Positions 11,717 to 23,133 of a stretch of DNA of 53,873 bases are shown here, in pieces. The DNA comes from Candolleomyces eurysporus (Eukaryota; Basidiomycota; Agaricomycetes; Agaricales; Psathyrellaceae), in assembly GCA_027579435.1 (NCBI GenBank), contig JANBPK010001234.1, forward strand, positions 1 through 53,873. The letters are read 5' to 3'. Position 1 is the first letter of the stretch. Each line of letters opens with the position of its first letter. The notes below the pieces were generated by a model. The model was not told the origin of the DNA, searched no databases, and was given only the letters and a program-made list of their open reading frames with translations. A program made the translations under genes and the position numbers.

Positions 11717-13032
11717 ATGTCTTCTCAACAACAATTCTTCTTCCTCGGCGCCACTGGATACATTGGGTCCCAGTTCCTCGAGTCAGCCAAGCACGACGCT
11801 GCCCTCTACGCCAAACTCAAGGAGTTTACCCTCGTAGCTTTGGTTCGCGATCCCGAGAGCGCTAAGGCCAAGCAGCTCCAGGAAGTGTGGCCTGGCGTCG
11901 TATTGGTCAAGGGTACTCTGGATGATCTGAGCATCATTGAAGAGCAGACTCGGAATTCTGCCCTCACTTTCAACGCTGCCAGCTCTGATCACGAGCCGAG
12001 TGTCCAAGGTGGAGTTTCTGGTGCATCTTTCCACTCAGGTCGATCTTCTAAACTATCTCCCGATTCATTTCTTCAGCTATCGTCAGAGGTTTGCAGACAC
12101 GATCTGCAGACCACGCCAACGGACGCAAGCCGCTCTATATCCATACTTCCGGTTTGGCCATCCTGAGCGATAACAGCCGTGGCGAGAAGGTCCCCGCCGA
12201 GCGTCTCGTCCAGCACTCAGATAGCACATTCAAACTAGAAGACTTCCCACCTACCAATCCTCATCAAGGTCCGGATAGGATTATCCACGCTGCTGGGGCT
12301 CAGACGGAAAATCCCATCAAGGCCATTTCTGTGTACCCGGGTTCTGTTTATGGCTTGGGAGACGGTAAGAAATTTTAACCGCTTATCGAGAGGGCTTTCC
12401 ATTGAATACACGAAAATGCTACTAGGTATATCGCCTGATGCCACGCTCTTCAGGGTCTTTGGCTCCGTCTACATCCAAACCGGAGTGGCAGGTACTTGGG
12501 GACCGGGCTATAACGCGCTTTCGGTCATCCACATCAAGGATGTCGGTGTTGCTTTCGTCAAAATCTTCAAGCTCGCGCTTGAGGGTAAAGCGAAGGACGA
12601 TTGTGAGTTCACCTACTCTGATTATACGGTTATCTTTCTGACCTAAGAAATGATGCTAGATTTCATCGCGGATGACAAGGCTGAGCCTCTCGTCATGAAA
12701 CGGTTCACGGAAGTAATGGCAAAGGTCCGTTTCTGTTCACCATCCACCAGTCGAAAATGGTACTCACAACCGTAAAAAAAAAAATCTAACAGATACTCCA
12801 TGCGCACAACCTGCTTAAAGACCCAGAGGTCAAGCCTTTCCTCGAAGCTGTGACAAACAGCTTTGGCGACTTTGGGTGGGGCGTATTTGGAGGCAACTGG
12901 CAGGCTATTCCTGACCGCCTGAAAGCTGAAGGCTGGGAACCAACGGAGACAGCCAAACTCCCGTTCTGGGACTCCCTGCCTTCGGAAGCTGAGAAATTCG
13001 CCGCGACGTACAAGGCATCGAGGACGGAGTAG
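11717..13032 (+). CDS. Extended-SDR/NmrA-like oxidoreductase, copy 1
   Basis: The predicted protein of about 353 aa comes from five exons: 11717-12008, 12077-12364, 12426-12602, 12660-12724 and 12793-13032. An N-terminal Rossmann fold binds NAD(P): FFLGATGYIGSQFLES has GxxGxxG. Then come LYIHTSGLAILSDNS, HAAGAQTE, SVYPGSVYGLGDG (extended-SDR type) and VIHIKDVGVAF. The C-terminus FGDFGWGVFGGNWQAIPDRL is conserved in the array. The substrate is unknown. Two donor sites are weaker than in copies 2 and 3: gtggag against gtgagt after exon 1, and gtccgt against gtgcgt after exon 4. Copy 1 may therefore splice poorly. Copies 2 and 3 are closer to each other. Confidence 0.75.
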
Positions 13033-13721
13033 GCTCGAACTCGTCGCATGGACCGCTTGGTAGTGACTGTAAATATCATTCTTAGCTTTCTGCCATATCG
13101 TCTCGACTTGCCGCCACGCCATGTTGTCATCAATTAATCGTTTTACTTGTCATTTTATTCTACACTTACATATCTTATTCTCGGGATGTGATGTTATTCA
13201 TACTCGGGGCAATTTTGCTGGATTGCTGGATTGAATTTGAAGTAGTGCTTTGGGCGGGAGCATGGAGATCGGCGGGCTACCCAAGGAGCGCGGTCAATGC
13301 CGTTCCTTCATTGCTGGTACGTAGCCTCCCGGTTAACGGCTACAATATCTTACTCATTAGCATCTAGATTCTCTGCTTTGTTGTCCAGGTACCCTCTTAA
13401 CAGTCATAGACGTCCAGACGTCCAGACGCGTACATATGCTGCGAAGCGTGCCGGCATGGGCGCTGAACAACCCCTGGTGGGGTTAACCAAACCGGCGACC
13501 CCGCACTGACAAATGAGAAGACTGTCTTTGTCAGATTGGCGCAAGATTTGCAGGAACGTTTTCCAATGGCACCTTACATTTCCAAAATCAGGCAGATGCC
13601 GGTGTTACGCTCTCTGCGCGGCTGCCCCAGGCATACCTCCGAATTCGAGTACAGTCAGCAATATATTTCCGCGACAATCGACTTTCCGAAGATGCAGCTT
13701 CTGGGCACGGTTTTGAAGGAG

Positions 13722-13727
13722 TATAAA
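13722..13727 (+). promoter_or_regulatory. TATA box of SDR gene 2
   Basis: TATAAA in ggagtataaaggg lies 99 bp before the ATG of copy 2. The upstream block from 13513 (gacaaatgagaagactgtct, then tttgtcagattggcgcaaga) is nearly the same as at 11445 upstream of copy 1. Confidence 0.6.
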
Positions 13728-13820
13728 GGGTAGCTGAAGGTGAGTTGAGCGCTCTGCACATTTATTCGACTTCTCACTTCCACGACTCGATACACCAATC
13801 CCGATAAACATCTTACGACG

Positions 13821-15122
13821 ATGTCTTCTCCTCAGCAGCAATTCTTCTTCCTCGGCGCTACTGGATACATTGGGTCCCAGTTCCTCGAGTCAGCCAAGCG
13901 CGATGCCGCGCTCTACGCCAAACTCAAGGAATTTACACTCGTCGCTTTGGTTCGCGATCCCGAGAGCGCCAAGGCCAAGCAGCTCCAGGAAGTGTGGCCT
14001 GGCGTCGTATTGGTCAAGGGTACTTTGGATGATTTGAGCGTTATTGAGGAGCAGGCTCGGAATTCTGCCCTCACCTTCAACGCTGCCAACTCTGATCACG
14101 AGCCGAGTATCAAAGGTGAGTTCGCAGCGATTTGTTTCACCTGGATCGATTCCTGATTACTGCCCATTTTATTCTGCAGCCATCGTAGCAGGTTTGCAGA
14201 AACGATCTGCGGACCATCCTAACGGACCCAAGCCGCTATACATCCACATCTCCGGTTTGGCCATCCTGAGTGATAACAGCCGTGGCGAAAAGCTTCCCGC
14301 CGAGCGTCTCGTCCAGCACTCCGACAGCACATTCAGACTGGACGACTTCCCTCCTACCAACCCTCATCACGCCCCAGATCGGATTATTCACGCTGCCGGG
14401 GCTCAAAAGGAAGATCCTATCAGAGCTATCTCTGTGTATCCTGGTGTTATCTACGGCGTGGGAGAAGGTAAGAAGCTTTGACCGCTTTTCGAGAGAATTT
14501 TGACTGATAGCGTGGGCATACTACCAGGTATCTCGCCCGATGCCCCTGTGCTCAGGATCTATGGTTCTCTCTACATACAAACTGGAGTAGCGGGTACTTG
14601 GGGACCGGGTCATAACGCGCTTCCGGTTGTCCATATCAAGGATGTTGGCACCGCTTTCGTCAAAGTCTTCAAGCTCGCACTTGAGGGTCAAGCAAAGCAT
14701 GATGATTGTAAGTTTATACCATCTCCAATTCTTCGGCTATCACCCTGACCTAGGATCCTGCAGACTTCGTCTCAGATGACAAGGCTGAGCCGCTAATCCT
14801 GAAACGGTTCGCGGAGGAGACAGGAAAGGTGCGTTTCTAGTCGTCACCCATTGGTCGAACTTGTACTCAACAAAAAATCTAACAGATCCTCCATGCCCAC
14901 GATCTACTTAAAGACCCGGAGCACAAGCCTTTCCCCGAGGCCATCACAAACAACTTTGGAGACTTCGGGTGGAGCGCCTTCGCAGGCAACTGGCTTGGTA
15001 TTTCTGACAGGCTGAAAGCCGAAGGTTGGGAGCCGACGGAGACAGCCAAACTCTCCTTCTGGGACTCCCTACCTCTGGAAACTGAGAAGTTCGTCGCAAC
15101 ACACAAGGCATCGAGGACCTAG
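13821..15122 (+). CDS. Extended-SDR/NmrA-like oxidoreductase, copy 2
   Basis: Five exons (13821-14115, 14180-14467, 14528-14707, 14764-14828, 14886-15122) give 354 aa. It has the same domain order as its neighbours: Rossmann FFLGATGYIGSQFLES, then VALVRDPESAKAKQLQEVWP, HISGLAILSDNSRGEKLPAE, AISVYPGVIYGVGEG, LPVVHIKDVGTAFVKVF and FGDFGWSAFAGNWLGISDRL. All donors and acceptors are GT/AG and consensus-like. The intron phases match copies 1 and 3 exactly, which shows origin by tandem duplication of a whole gene with promoter. The protein is probably cytosolic, as I see no signal peptide. Substrate and pathway cannot be told from sequence. Confidence 0.85.
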
Positions 15123-15299
15123 GCTTGTACTCGTCGCTTGCTTGAACCGCTTGATGGAGTGGAATAATGGAGGGCCAGTGTATGGGACCGAATTACCGTA
15201 CATTTCAAAAACTGTGTAAATCATTTGTAGCTTTTATACTATATTTTCTCGGTTTACGCCGCCTCTCAGAGTGCGCCTTTCCTACCTATTATTGAACTG

Positions 15300-15470
15300 T
15301 TATACTCCAAAATTTAAACAAAAAGAGCTGATAGATACAGATTTTAAGCACTTCCGGCATCCCGCCACTGGACGCGCCGCGCGACGCGACTGGCAGTGAC
15401 GCGTCGTTTGCTTCCTACAGAACCGCGCGGACCCAGGTCCCCTCTTAATAGCCACCCACGTCCAGACGCG
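15300..15470. repeat. 3' flank repeat of SDR array (partner about 17320-17410)
   Basis: aacaaaaagagctgatagat and the following cttccggcatcccgc/gacgcg-rich stretch recur after copy 3 at about 17335-17410. The duplicated unit therefore extends past the coding part. Confidence 0.6.
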
Positions 15471-15711
15471 TATGCTGGCGAAGTGTGCCGGCATGGGCGC
15501 TGTGGGGTAAACCCAACCGGCGACCCGCAATGACTTTGTCAGATTGGTCCAACGGTCCAAGAACGTTTCCAATGGCATTCCGAAAGCAGGTAGATGCCTC
15601 TGCGCCACTGCCCTAGGCGTACGTCCGACATCGACGGCCTTCCAGAAGATATAGTCAGCAAGGTATTTTTGCGACAATCGACTTTCCGAATATCCATGGG
15701 CACGGGTGGAG

Positions 15712-15717
15712 TATAAA
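15712..15717 (+). promoter_or_regulatory. TATA box of SDR gene 3
   Basis: TATAAA in ggagtataaaggctagctgaa lies 118 bp before the ATG. The tttgtcagattgg element recurs at about 15534. The intervening block is shorter than in copies 1 and 2. Confidence 0.6.
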
Positions 15718-15829
15718 GGCTAGCTGAAGGTGGGGAGTTCTCTCCAGCTCAGCACTCTGCACACCCATTCAACTTCTCACTTTCACAGCTCCCATTCGAC
15801 ATAACTATCTCGATAAATATTTTACAGCG

Positions 15830-17137
15830 ATGTCTTCTCCTCAACAACAATTCTTCTTCCTCGGCGCGACTGGATACATTGGGTCCCAGTTCCTCGAGTC
15901 GGCCAAGCGCGATGCTGCGCTCTACGCCAAACTCAAGGAGTTTACTCTCGTCGCTTTGATTCGTGATCCTGAGAGCGCCAAGGCCAAACAGCTCCAGGAC
16001 TTGTGGCCTAACGTCGTCTTTGTAAAGGGTGCTTTGGATGATTTAAGCGTTATTGAAGAGCAGGCTCGAAATTCTGCTCTCACTTTCAACGCTGCTGACT
16101 GTGATCATGAGCCGAGTATCAAAGGTGAGAGGTTTCAACGATTTTTTCACCTGAGTCGATTTTTTAACTATCATTTTATTCCTCAGCTATCGTGGCAGGT
16201 TTGCAGAAACGATCTGCGGACCATCCTAACGGACCCAAGCCGCTATACATCCATATCTCTGGTTTGGCCATCCTGAGTGATAACAGCCGTGGAGAGAAGG
16301 TTCCCGCCGAGCGTCTCGTCCAGCACTCCGATAGGGCATTCAAAATGGAAGACTACCCGTCTACCAACCCTCATAACGGCCCAGATAGGATCATTCACGC
16401 CGCCGGGGCTCAGAAGGAGAATCCTATCAGAGCTATCTCTGTGTATCCTGGTGTTATCTACGGCTTGGGAGAAGGTAAGAAGCTTTGACTGCTTATCGAG
16501 AGAAATTTGACTGATAGCGTGGATGTACTACAAGGTATCTCGCCCGATGCCACTGTGCTCAGGGTCTTTAGTTCTCTCTACATACAAACTGGAGTAGCGG
16601 GTACTTGGGGACCGGGTCATAACGCGCTCCCGGTCGTCCATATCAAGGATGCTGGTACCGCTTTCGTCAAAGTCTTCAAGCTCGCACTCGAGGGTAAAGC
16701 GAAGCATGACGATTGTAAGTTCATATCGTCTCCAATTCTCCGGCTATCACCCTGACCTAGTAAATTGTAGATTTTCTCTCGGATGACAAGGCAGAACCGC
16801 TAATCCTGAAACGGTTCGCGGAGGAGACAGGAAAGGTGCGTTTCTAGTCCTCACCCATTAGTCGAACTTGTACTCAAAAAACACAACAAAAATCCAACAG
16901 ATCCTCCACGCCCACGGTCTGCTTGAAGACCCGAAGCACAAGCCTTTCCCTGAGGCTGCCATCAGCAACTTTGGAGACTTCGGGTGGAGCGCCTTCGCAG
17001 GCAACTGGCTTGCTATCCCTGACCGGCTGAAGGCTGAAGGCTGGGAGCCGACAGAGACAGCCAAACTCTCCTTCTGGAACTCTCTACCTCTGGAAACTGA
17101 GAAGTTCGTCGCAACGCACAAGGCATCGAGGACCTAG
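15830..17137 (+). CDS. Extended-SDR/NmrA-like oxidoreductase, copy 3
   Basis: Five exons (15830-16124, 16187-16474, 16535-16714, 16771-16835, 16901-17137) give 354 aa. Its nucleotide sequence is very close to copy 2, including the 3' flank: ggcttgtactcgtcgcttgc follows both stop codons. Motifs are GATGYIGSQFLES, RDPESAKAKQLQ, HISGLAILSDNSRGEKVPAE, SVYPGVIYGLGEG and FGDFGWSAFAGNWLAIPDRL. This copy looks fully intact. It is an NAD(P)-dependent oxidoreductase or isomerase of the extended SDR type; the substrate is unknown. Confidence 0.85.
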
Positions 17138-18645
17138 GCTTGTACTCGTCGCTTGCTCGAACTGCTTGATGGAGTGGAATAATCGAGGGCCAGTGTGTGG
17201 GACCGAATTCCTGTGCGTTTCAAAAACTGTGTATATCGTTTGTAGCTTTATACTATATTTTCTGCGTTTACGTCGCCTCCAAGAGTGCGCCTTTCTCGTT
17301 ATCCATTATTGAACTAATATTCTTTAAGGTTTGAACAAAAAGAGCCGATAGATACAGGTTTGAAGCGCTTCCAGCATCCCGCGAGACGCGCCGCGACGCG
17401 TCGCGGCTAGGATGGAAAATCTCGCTGTTACTGCTACTGAGAAGTGCGTGATACGAGTCTTACTCATATTGACTAACATAAGGTCATTCATTCCTAGTTC
17501 TAACCAAGCAAGGAGTCGGCACAGCCAACGCGAGATTCAGTACAGCGCGAATCCCATGAATTAACGAAGATGGATTACGACATTTGGTACTCTTTTGGAT
17601 TTATCCAACGGCCAAAGGTCGTTGCTATATCCAGGAGGCTTGACTGAAAACTACATGGCGAACCAAGATTCACTTCGCGGAGCGAAAAGTCCGTCGCTGC
17701 GGACAGCTGCGAGCAGCGGCCTGATAGCCTGAGATGATAGCCTGAGTGCAAGCGGATCAGGCTCTGACGTCACTCAACTGACCCGGGAGATCTTTGTTCG
17801 TGTCGAGACGCCAAAGTCGTCGATTCTCTCTCTCCCTTCCACTGAAAGAGGCCCGTCGACTATATCAAAACCAATTGGTAAGGCTCTCAATTTTTTCGCT
17901 TAGGTCTTCTGCTTTCTCATCTCCACGTTTTCACCCTGTTTGTGCCGGCTGATAGTGCCAAAAAGAAGCCTGCAAACATCCAGAGGCGCCTCACAAACTG
18001 TTTTGCTCCAGGATATGTGCGTTGAAGGATCAATTTACATCAGAAGATTGGACTCATATGTGGAGGGTTGGCTCCACCTACCACCTTTTCAAAGTGGCTT
18101 GTGATGCCAAGAAAATATGTAAGAAGCTCGTATTGGAAATTTGAGGTGGTCTAGCAACGATTCACTCTACGAAAGTGTTTCATGCATTCAGATCTTCTGG
18201 GATCTAGCATGCAATTTCCCGCACGCCTGTAACTCGTTCGGTAATGGCAATCCCTTTTGTGATTCATCCCCACATATTCCTGATCCCGTTTATTCGAAGA
18301 CGTATCGCAAAGATTAAGACATGTGGCAGAGTTTCGTCAACCCTCGGTACTCGTCAAGCCTACTATCAATTCGCCGCCAGGAAAACATGCAGCGTTTGTC
18401 TGGACATGACGGATCAACACCGGGCCGACCTTTAGCCGACCTGTGTTTTTAGCGAGTGGTCTTTCATTGATCTTGTCTTGCGATCCTCTTTGTCTTCATC
18501 CTGCCACGGTCCATATAACAGAATAACTTTTTTTCTAGCTTAAACCACCCTGTAAGTCCAGGAAAATGTTTAAATCGGAGGTGCTGTTTGTTGACCACAG
18601 TATGAAGGGTTACTGGTACCCCCTTTGTAGCCGGAGGTCGAAGTC
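17138..18645. other. Intergenic, 1.5 kb, nothing recognised
   Basis: Apart from the SDR 3'-flank repeat at 17320-17410, no gene, RNA or repeat is seen. Short frames (for example 18244-18435) lack coding character. Confidence 0.5.
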
Positions 18646-20100
18646 ATGGAAATAGGCTCGAGAAACAGTCCACCTTCCGGTCCGGACGAAGCATGCAGAT
18701 CCTTGCTGTCAATTCTGCGAGAGCCACTGAGCTCGAGCGGTTGCTCAAGCCAGGTCCGTGCCGCACTCAGGCGAATCGACGACGCTTGCGGTCCCTCCCT
18801 CGCCACACGGACCAAGTTTGCAAAGTCGCAACCACAGCTCTTAAGAGCCGCCATCGGGTTCTTGACATTGAAGAAATCACCCGTGGAACGTGCCGCAATT
18901 ATGCAGTCTTTGGCTCGGTGTCATTGCCCCGAGTGCTTGATGTTTATGGCTCTTGAATACACCGAGGACGCGCCGGACGAAGTTTTTGTGCTCAATCCCA
19001 AATTCATGACCCTTTTCATCGGTACTTTCACCACTCTCCTGTCTCTTGTTCTCGTGGACCTCACTCGTGGCCGCTTTCGCAATCGGAAGAGTGACAAACC
19101 GGCAGATGCACAACCTTGGCCAATAGGACCTGACGATTTACTGCCATATGGGATGAAAGACTCAGTCGAAGCGCTTTCCGGTTGGGCAAGCGGGAATTAT
19201 GGCTTTGAACCACACGTCCTTCAGTTTGTTGGCAAGGTCGCATCGTTCTATCTCCCATTCTGCCAAGATGTTGTTAGGCCGCCATACAAACTCTCCGTCA
19301 TTCTCCCTCTCCAACAGCTGGAAAACGCAATGAAACGCTACGCAGATCCGTCTCTTGGCGAGCTTACAGAGAGAGCCACGGAGTTCGAATCCGAAGTTCG
19401 ACTAGCATCCAACATCCTTCAAGATATCGGTCTCACCAGCCAGTCCAATGTGTTCTTCACGGTGGACAGCAAGCGAACGTTGTCCGTTTTCAAACGATTA
19501 TTGGAACACTTGTCAAGGCTTCCGATCCCTCGGGAAATCTTCGCCGATATGGTGCCCCAATTTGAGGATTATGTGGTTATTGCCCAATCGCACGTCGACG
19601 AGGACGAGGGAAGGATTCCGCAGTTAGGAGAGCTGCTTAGCAGGATAACTTTACCGTCCGAGGATGACCCGAAGGAAGGGTACAATATGATGGTCATAGC
19701 ACGCAGGGGAGGCTGCTGGAATGTCTCGTGTATCGCCAACTCCGAGGGTCTTCGAACTCCTCTCTGTGCTCAGTGCGACCTTATTCGCTATTGTAGTAAA
19801 AGGGTGCGTGCTTGTCGATCTCAAAGAGTGCCTCTTCTGTTGACTAACAAAGGAATATAGTGCCAGAAGGAAGCATGGAATCACGCGAAGGTCCCTCACA
19901 AGCCTGTTTGCATGAAGATACGGTCCTTCAGGGAGCGTGTTGGGTCCGATGCGTGGGCCAAAATCTGGGCACCGGATTACAATTGGGAACGTTTTGAAGC
20001 ACTTTGCAGGGCAAAGTCAATTGACATGAGGCTGATTCAGGATATAGGTTCCGCTGTGGGTATGGTTTCAGTCCTAAGAAGATTCGAAGGCAGCGTTTAA
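18646..20100 (+). CDS. MYND-type zinc finger protein, paralog 1
   Basis: Exons 18646-19803 and 19861-20100 encode about 465 aa. The N-terminal about 350 residues are probably helical and shared with the other paralogs: the start region LLSILREPLSSSGC, the signature QPWPIGPDDLLPYGMKDSVE, and PPYKLSVILPLQQLE. The MYND finger near residues 355-405 has GGCWNVSC, LCAQC, RYC and then CQKEAWNHAKVPHKPVC, which supplies the usual Cys/His ligands. The single intron splits the finger between YCSKR and CQKEAW. A conserved tail (DAWAKIWAPDYNWERFEALC) follows. MYND fingers generally bind proline-rich partners; the role of this family is unknown. It is closest to paralog 3 on the opposite strand. Confidence 0.85.
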
Positions 20101-20333
20101 GGTACATATAATGTCCTAGTTGGTGAAGCACTAATAATGCGCGTATCATGACTCCTCTGTGAGGCAAGTCAATTACACTCATTGATGAACCTGCGAGCTG
20201 AGATGATTCCGGGTTTGCGAGCGTTGGAGGGCCGATGGGCCGAAACATTCAATCCTTCATAGGCTTCACATCGTGGAAGCATTGGCCGTTCTTATCTATT
20301 CAACTTCAACGATCATCTTGAAGCAGGTGTATA

Positions 20334-21010
20334 TTGAGCAGCTTCTCTGTCGACTTTTCCTCCATCGGAACTGGAAACCTGGGACCCTACTCTTACTTTG
20401 CTGAAAGGATGTCCGGAAATGCTGAAATCAAAGGCTCAGGCTACCGTCCATCAGCGAACAGGGAAGAATTCATTCAATCTTACGCATTTGGTGGAATTCA
20501 AGAAAGGACAAGACAAGTATCATAACCTTGGGAGTTCCTACATGGCTTTGGCTCAAGCTCGGAGAGAAGGGCGTTGGAACTTTTCTTGCCCCGGTGGAAA
20601 TGGAGGGGCACCGCGGTTGTAAGCTGTCAGTGTGATCGGTTTCGTTGTGGCGGGCCAAAGATGGTTAAGCGCACAACGCATTTTGCTTCTCCAAATTCAT
20701 GGGTATGAATCCGCTCTGGCCACTGATGTTTTACTACAGTGTCAAAAGGAGGCTTGGAAGCACCCGGAATATCCCCACAAGGATGCCTGTATCATGGTCT
20801 GTTTGCTCAGAAAGCTGCGGGGCCCACAGACACCTGGTCGCTTTGGACTCCTGGCTCCGACTATATAAAATTCGAGGATGCATGCCGCGCGAAGAAGATT
20901 GACAGGGAATTTGTGAAGCACGTAGGGGAGCGGGTGATGTTCCTCTCTTCTATGAAAGCTCGGTTGAGGACTTGTTACGATGTAGCGTCTTTTGTCGCTG
21001 ATTGTTCCAT
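20334..21010 (+). pseudogene. MYND-finger paralog 2, decayed 3' fragment
   Basis: Only the 3' part remains. GRWNFSCPGGNGGAP is followed by a stop and frame change, then SCQCDRFRCGGPK. An intron ends in ttttactacag before CQKEAWKHPEYPHKDACIMV, and a further frame change leads to WTPGSDYIKFEDACRAKKID. The intron position inside the finger is the same as in intact paralogs. The N-terminal domain is absent or unrecognisable. It lies directly downstream of paralog 1. Confidence 0.75.
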
Positions 21011-21343
21011 GTTTCGATATCAGATACTACTAACGCCCCCCGAGTCTACACCAAATAAATTATACTCGTAATAATTCTACGGATACATACAACAAATTCC
21101 TGTCATTTCCTAGTCAGAAGATTGAGCACAAAATATGGTACATACGGATCGTAATACTCTATAAATACATACAACAGAATCCAGCCGTGTTTCAATTCGA
21201 ATTTAAAGATCGAGAAAAGCTATTGTACGTACGTATAGGCATCTGACACCGGGCCAGTAAAATAAATAGGCGGACAACCAGGCCTTGGAGTGTGGAAACC
21301 AGCCACTCCTTGGGACGACCTTCTGTCGTTATTACCTCGGTAT

Positions 21344-22800
21344 CTAGTTCTTACTATGGCGAGCTTTAGCTGCCAGGAGGAGGGCCAACCGGTCCCCAAT
21401 ATCCTCAGCAAGCTTTTTATTTACCGACTTTGCACGAGGGGGCAGTTTGAACGTGCTGATGTCGAAGCCCGGAACCCATAACATAGACCAAACCTCTGAG
21501 CCAAGCTGGTCTTTGAATAGGCGTACCATGGAGCAGAGTTCTTTGTGAGGATGTTGGTCGTTTTTCCAAGCCTCCTTTTGGCACTTTTCGAATGAACGAT
21601 CACCGAACAGTGTCAGCAAATACGAAGTTGTAAGAAAATGACACGCACCTTCTGCCCGCAATACCGCAAAAGATCGCACTGACTGCACAACCGCAGTTTC
21701 GGCATCCCGCTTCCACCTGAATTCGGACAGGCGATGTTCCAACACCCTCCTTTCCGTATTGGGACCATCACTTCGAATGTGGAACGGATGTCAAACAACC
21801 TGTTCTCCACCACCGCTTTCGCCTTGTTGAATTCCTTTGTGGCAGAATCGGGGATGATAAACCCTCCTGTCTGCGGGTCCTTGGTAGCTTTGGCCATTGC
21901 CGCAAAGCCCTCGAGCAACGCCATATGACTTCCCCATACCGGCGGAGATAGTTGTGCGAGGCGGGACGTCAGCCGCTCGATGATAGGCAACACCGTGTCC
22001 TTGGTGTTCACGAGCATCTCGATGAAGCCATCCCGATCGCAATAGAGGACGGCCTCGATGATTCCGACGACCGGCAAGATCTCCCTGTCGTATATCAGAC
22101 AGCTCATCCGAGGCGACTTCATTTCGGATAGGTTGGGAATCATGATTGATTCTTCCAGCTGGGCAAGGGGCTGTAATAGGCCGAGGGTGTAGGGTGGTCG
22201 CATGAGTTCGCGGGCGAAGGGTGTGTGGAAGCTCGCTAGGTTTGCGGCTAGGTCCAGCGTGACGATGCTAGAAATTGGATCGCCCGCGGTGTACAATTTG
22301 TCCCCCCAGAAGGACAATCCCTTGATCGAGGTCCGCATACCGTTGGGGAGCAAATCATTCGGGCAGAGCGGCCATGGTTGGGAGTCAGGTGTTATGTCTG
22401 GTTTCGCGTTGCGAAATTTGTTGCGAGTCAGGTCGGCCAGGACCCGGATGATAAGCTGGGAGAGGAGGATAACGGGGACGGAAAGAAGGGTATGATAAGC
22501 CATGTTCAAGGATTCTTCGTCAGTTGGATCCTCGATAGGGATCATTGGACAAGACGAGCAACCGTGTCGGCAATGGACCAGGTCCTCCACGATGTCGGCG
22601 CGTGCTGAAGAAGGTTGCACCGACGTTATGAATTGGATTGCAGCCCTCAGCAGACGAGGATGCGATCTTGCAAACTTGGTTTTACTAACCACTGTAAGAT
22701 GGGAATTCCACTCATGCGAGATAGCCCTGCATGCTCCCGTAAGCCTGGTCATGCAGAGGAAGGACCCGGACGTCGCAGGCTCTTGCAAAAATGCTATCAC
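21344..22800 (-). CDS. MYND-type zinc finger protein, paralog 3
   Basis: Exon 1 runs from 22800 to about 21649 and exon 2 from about 21583 to 21344, giving about 463 aa. The start is the first Met in frame (MIAFLQEP); the open frame extends about 40 codons upstream without another Met, so an upstream spliced start is possible. It carries the family signature QPWPLCPNDLLPNGMRTSIK, PPYTLGLLQPLAQLEESI, and a finger with GGCWNIAC, LCSQC, RYCGQK, intron, CQKEAWKNDQHPHKELC. The tail has VWSMLWVPGFDISTFKL. It faces paralog 1 tail to tail with the decayed copy in between. Confidence 0.8.
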
Positions 22801-23133
22801 GAACTCGATTGCGCCATCGAGAACCTGAGGCTGGGGGGCAGGATGTCTGGGCCTGAGGGCATGGAGTGCAGAAAGGTTGAGTGCCTGGACGTGTATTAGA
22901 TGGTGATTTAACTACATTTTATCCAAGTATTTACCATTATGTCTGGTAGGCGATCCTCGTGGATCAGAACCAAGGGGTGGTTGCCGAAAACGGCTGGGCC
23001 CGGATCCAATTAGAAGCCATCACGCCCGAGTCCGACCGAAAGTGTTGTGACGTTGGCGTGCTGTCGGAACATATTTCACATTTCACTTTTCCTCTCTAAC
23101 CACCACCTTCCTCCCAAAAAAATCGCAACGACG

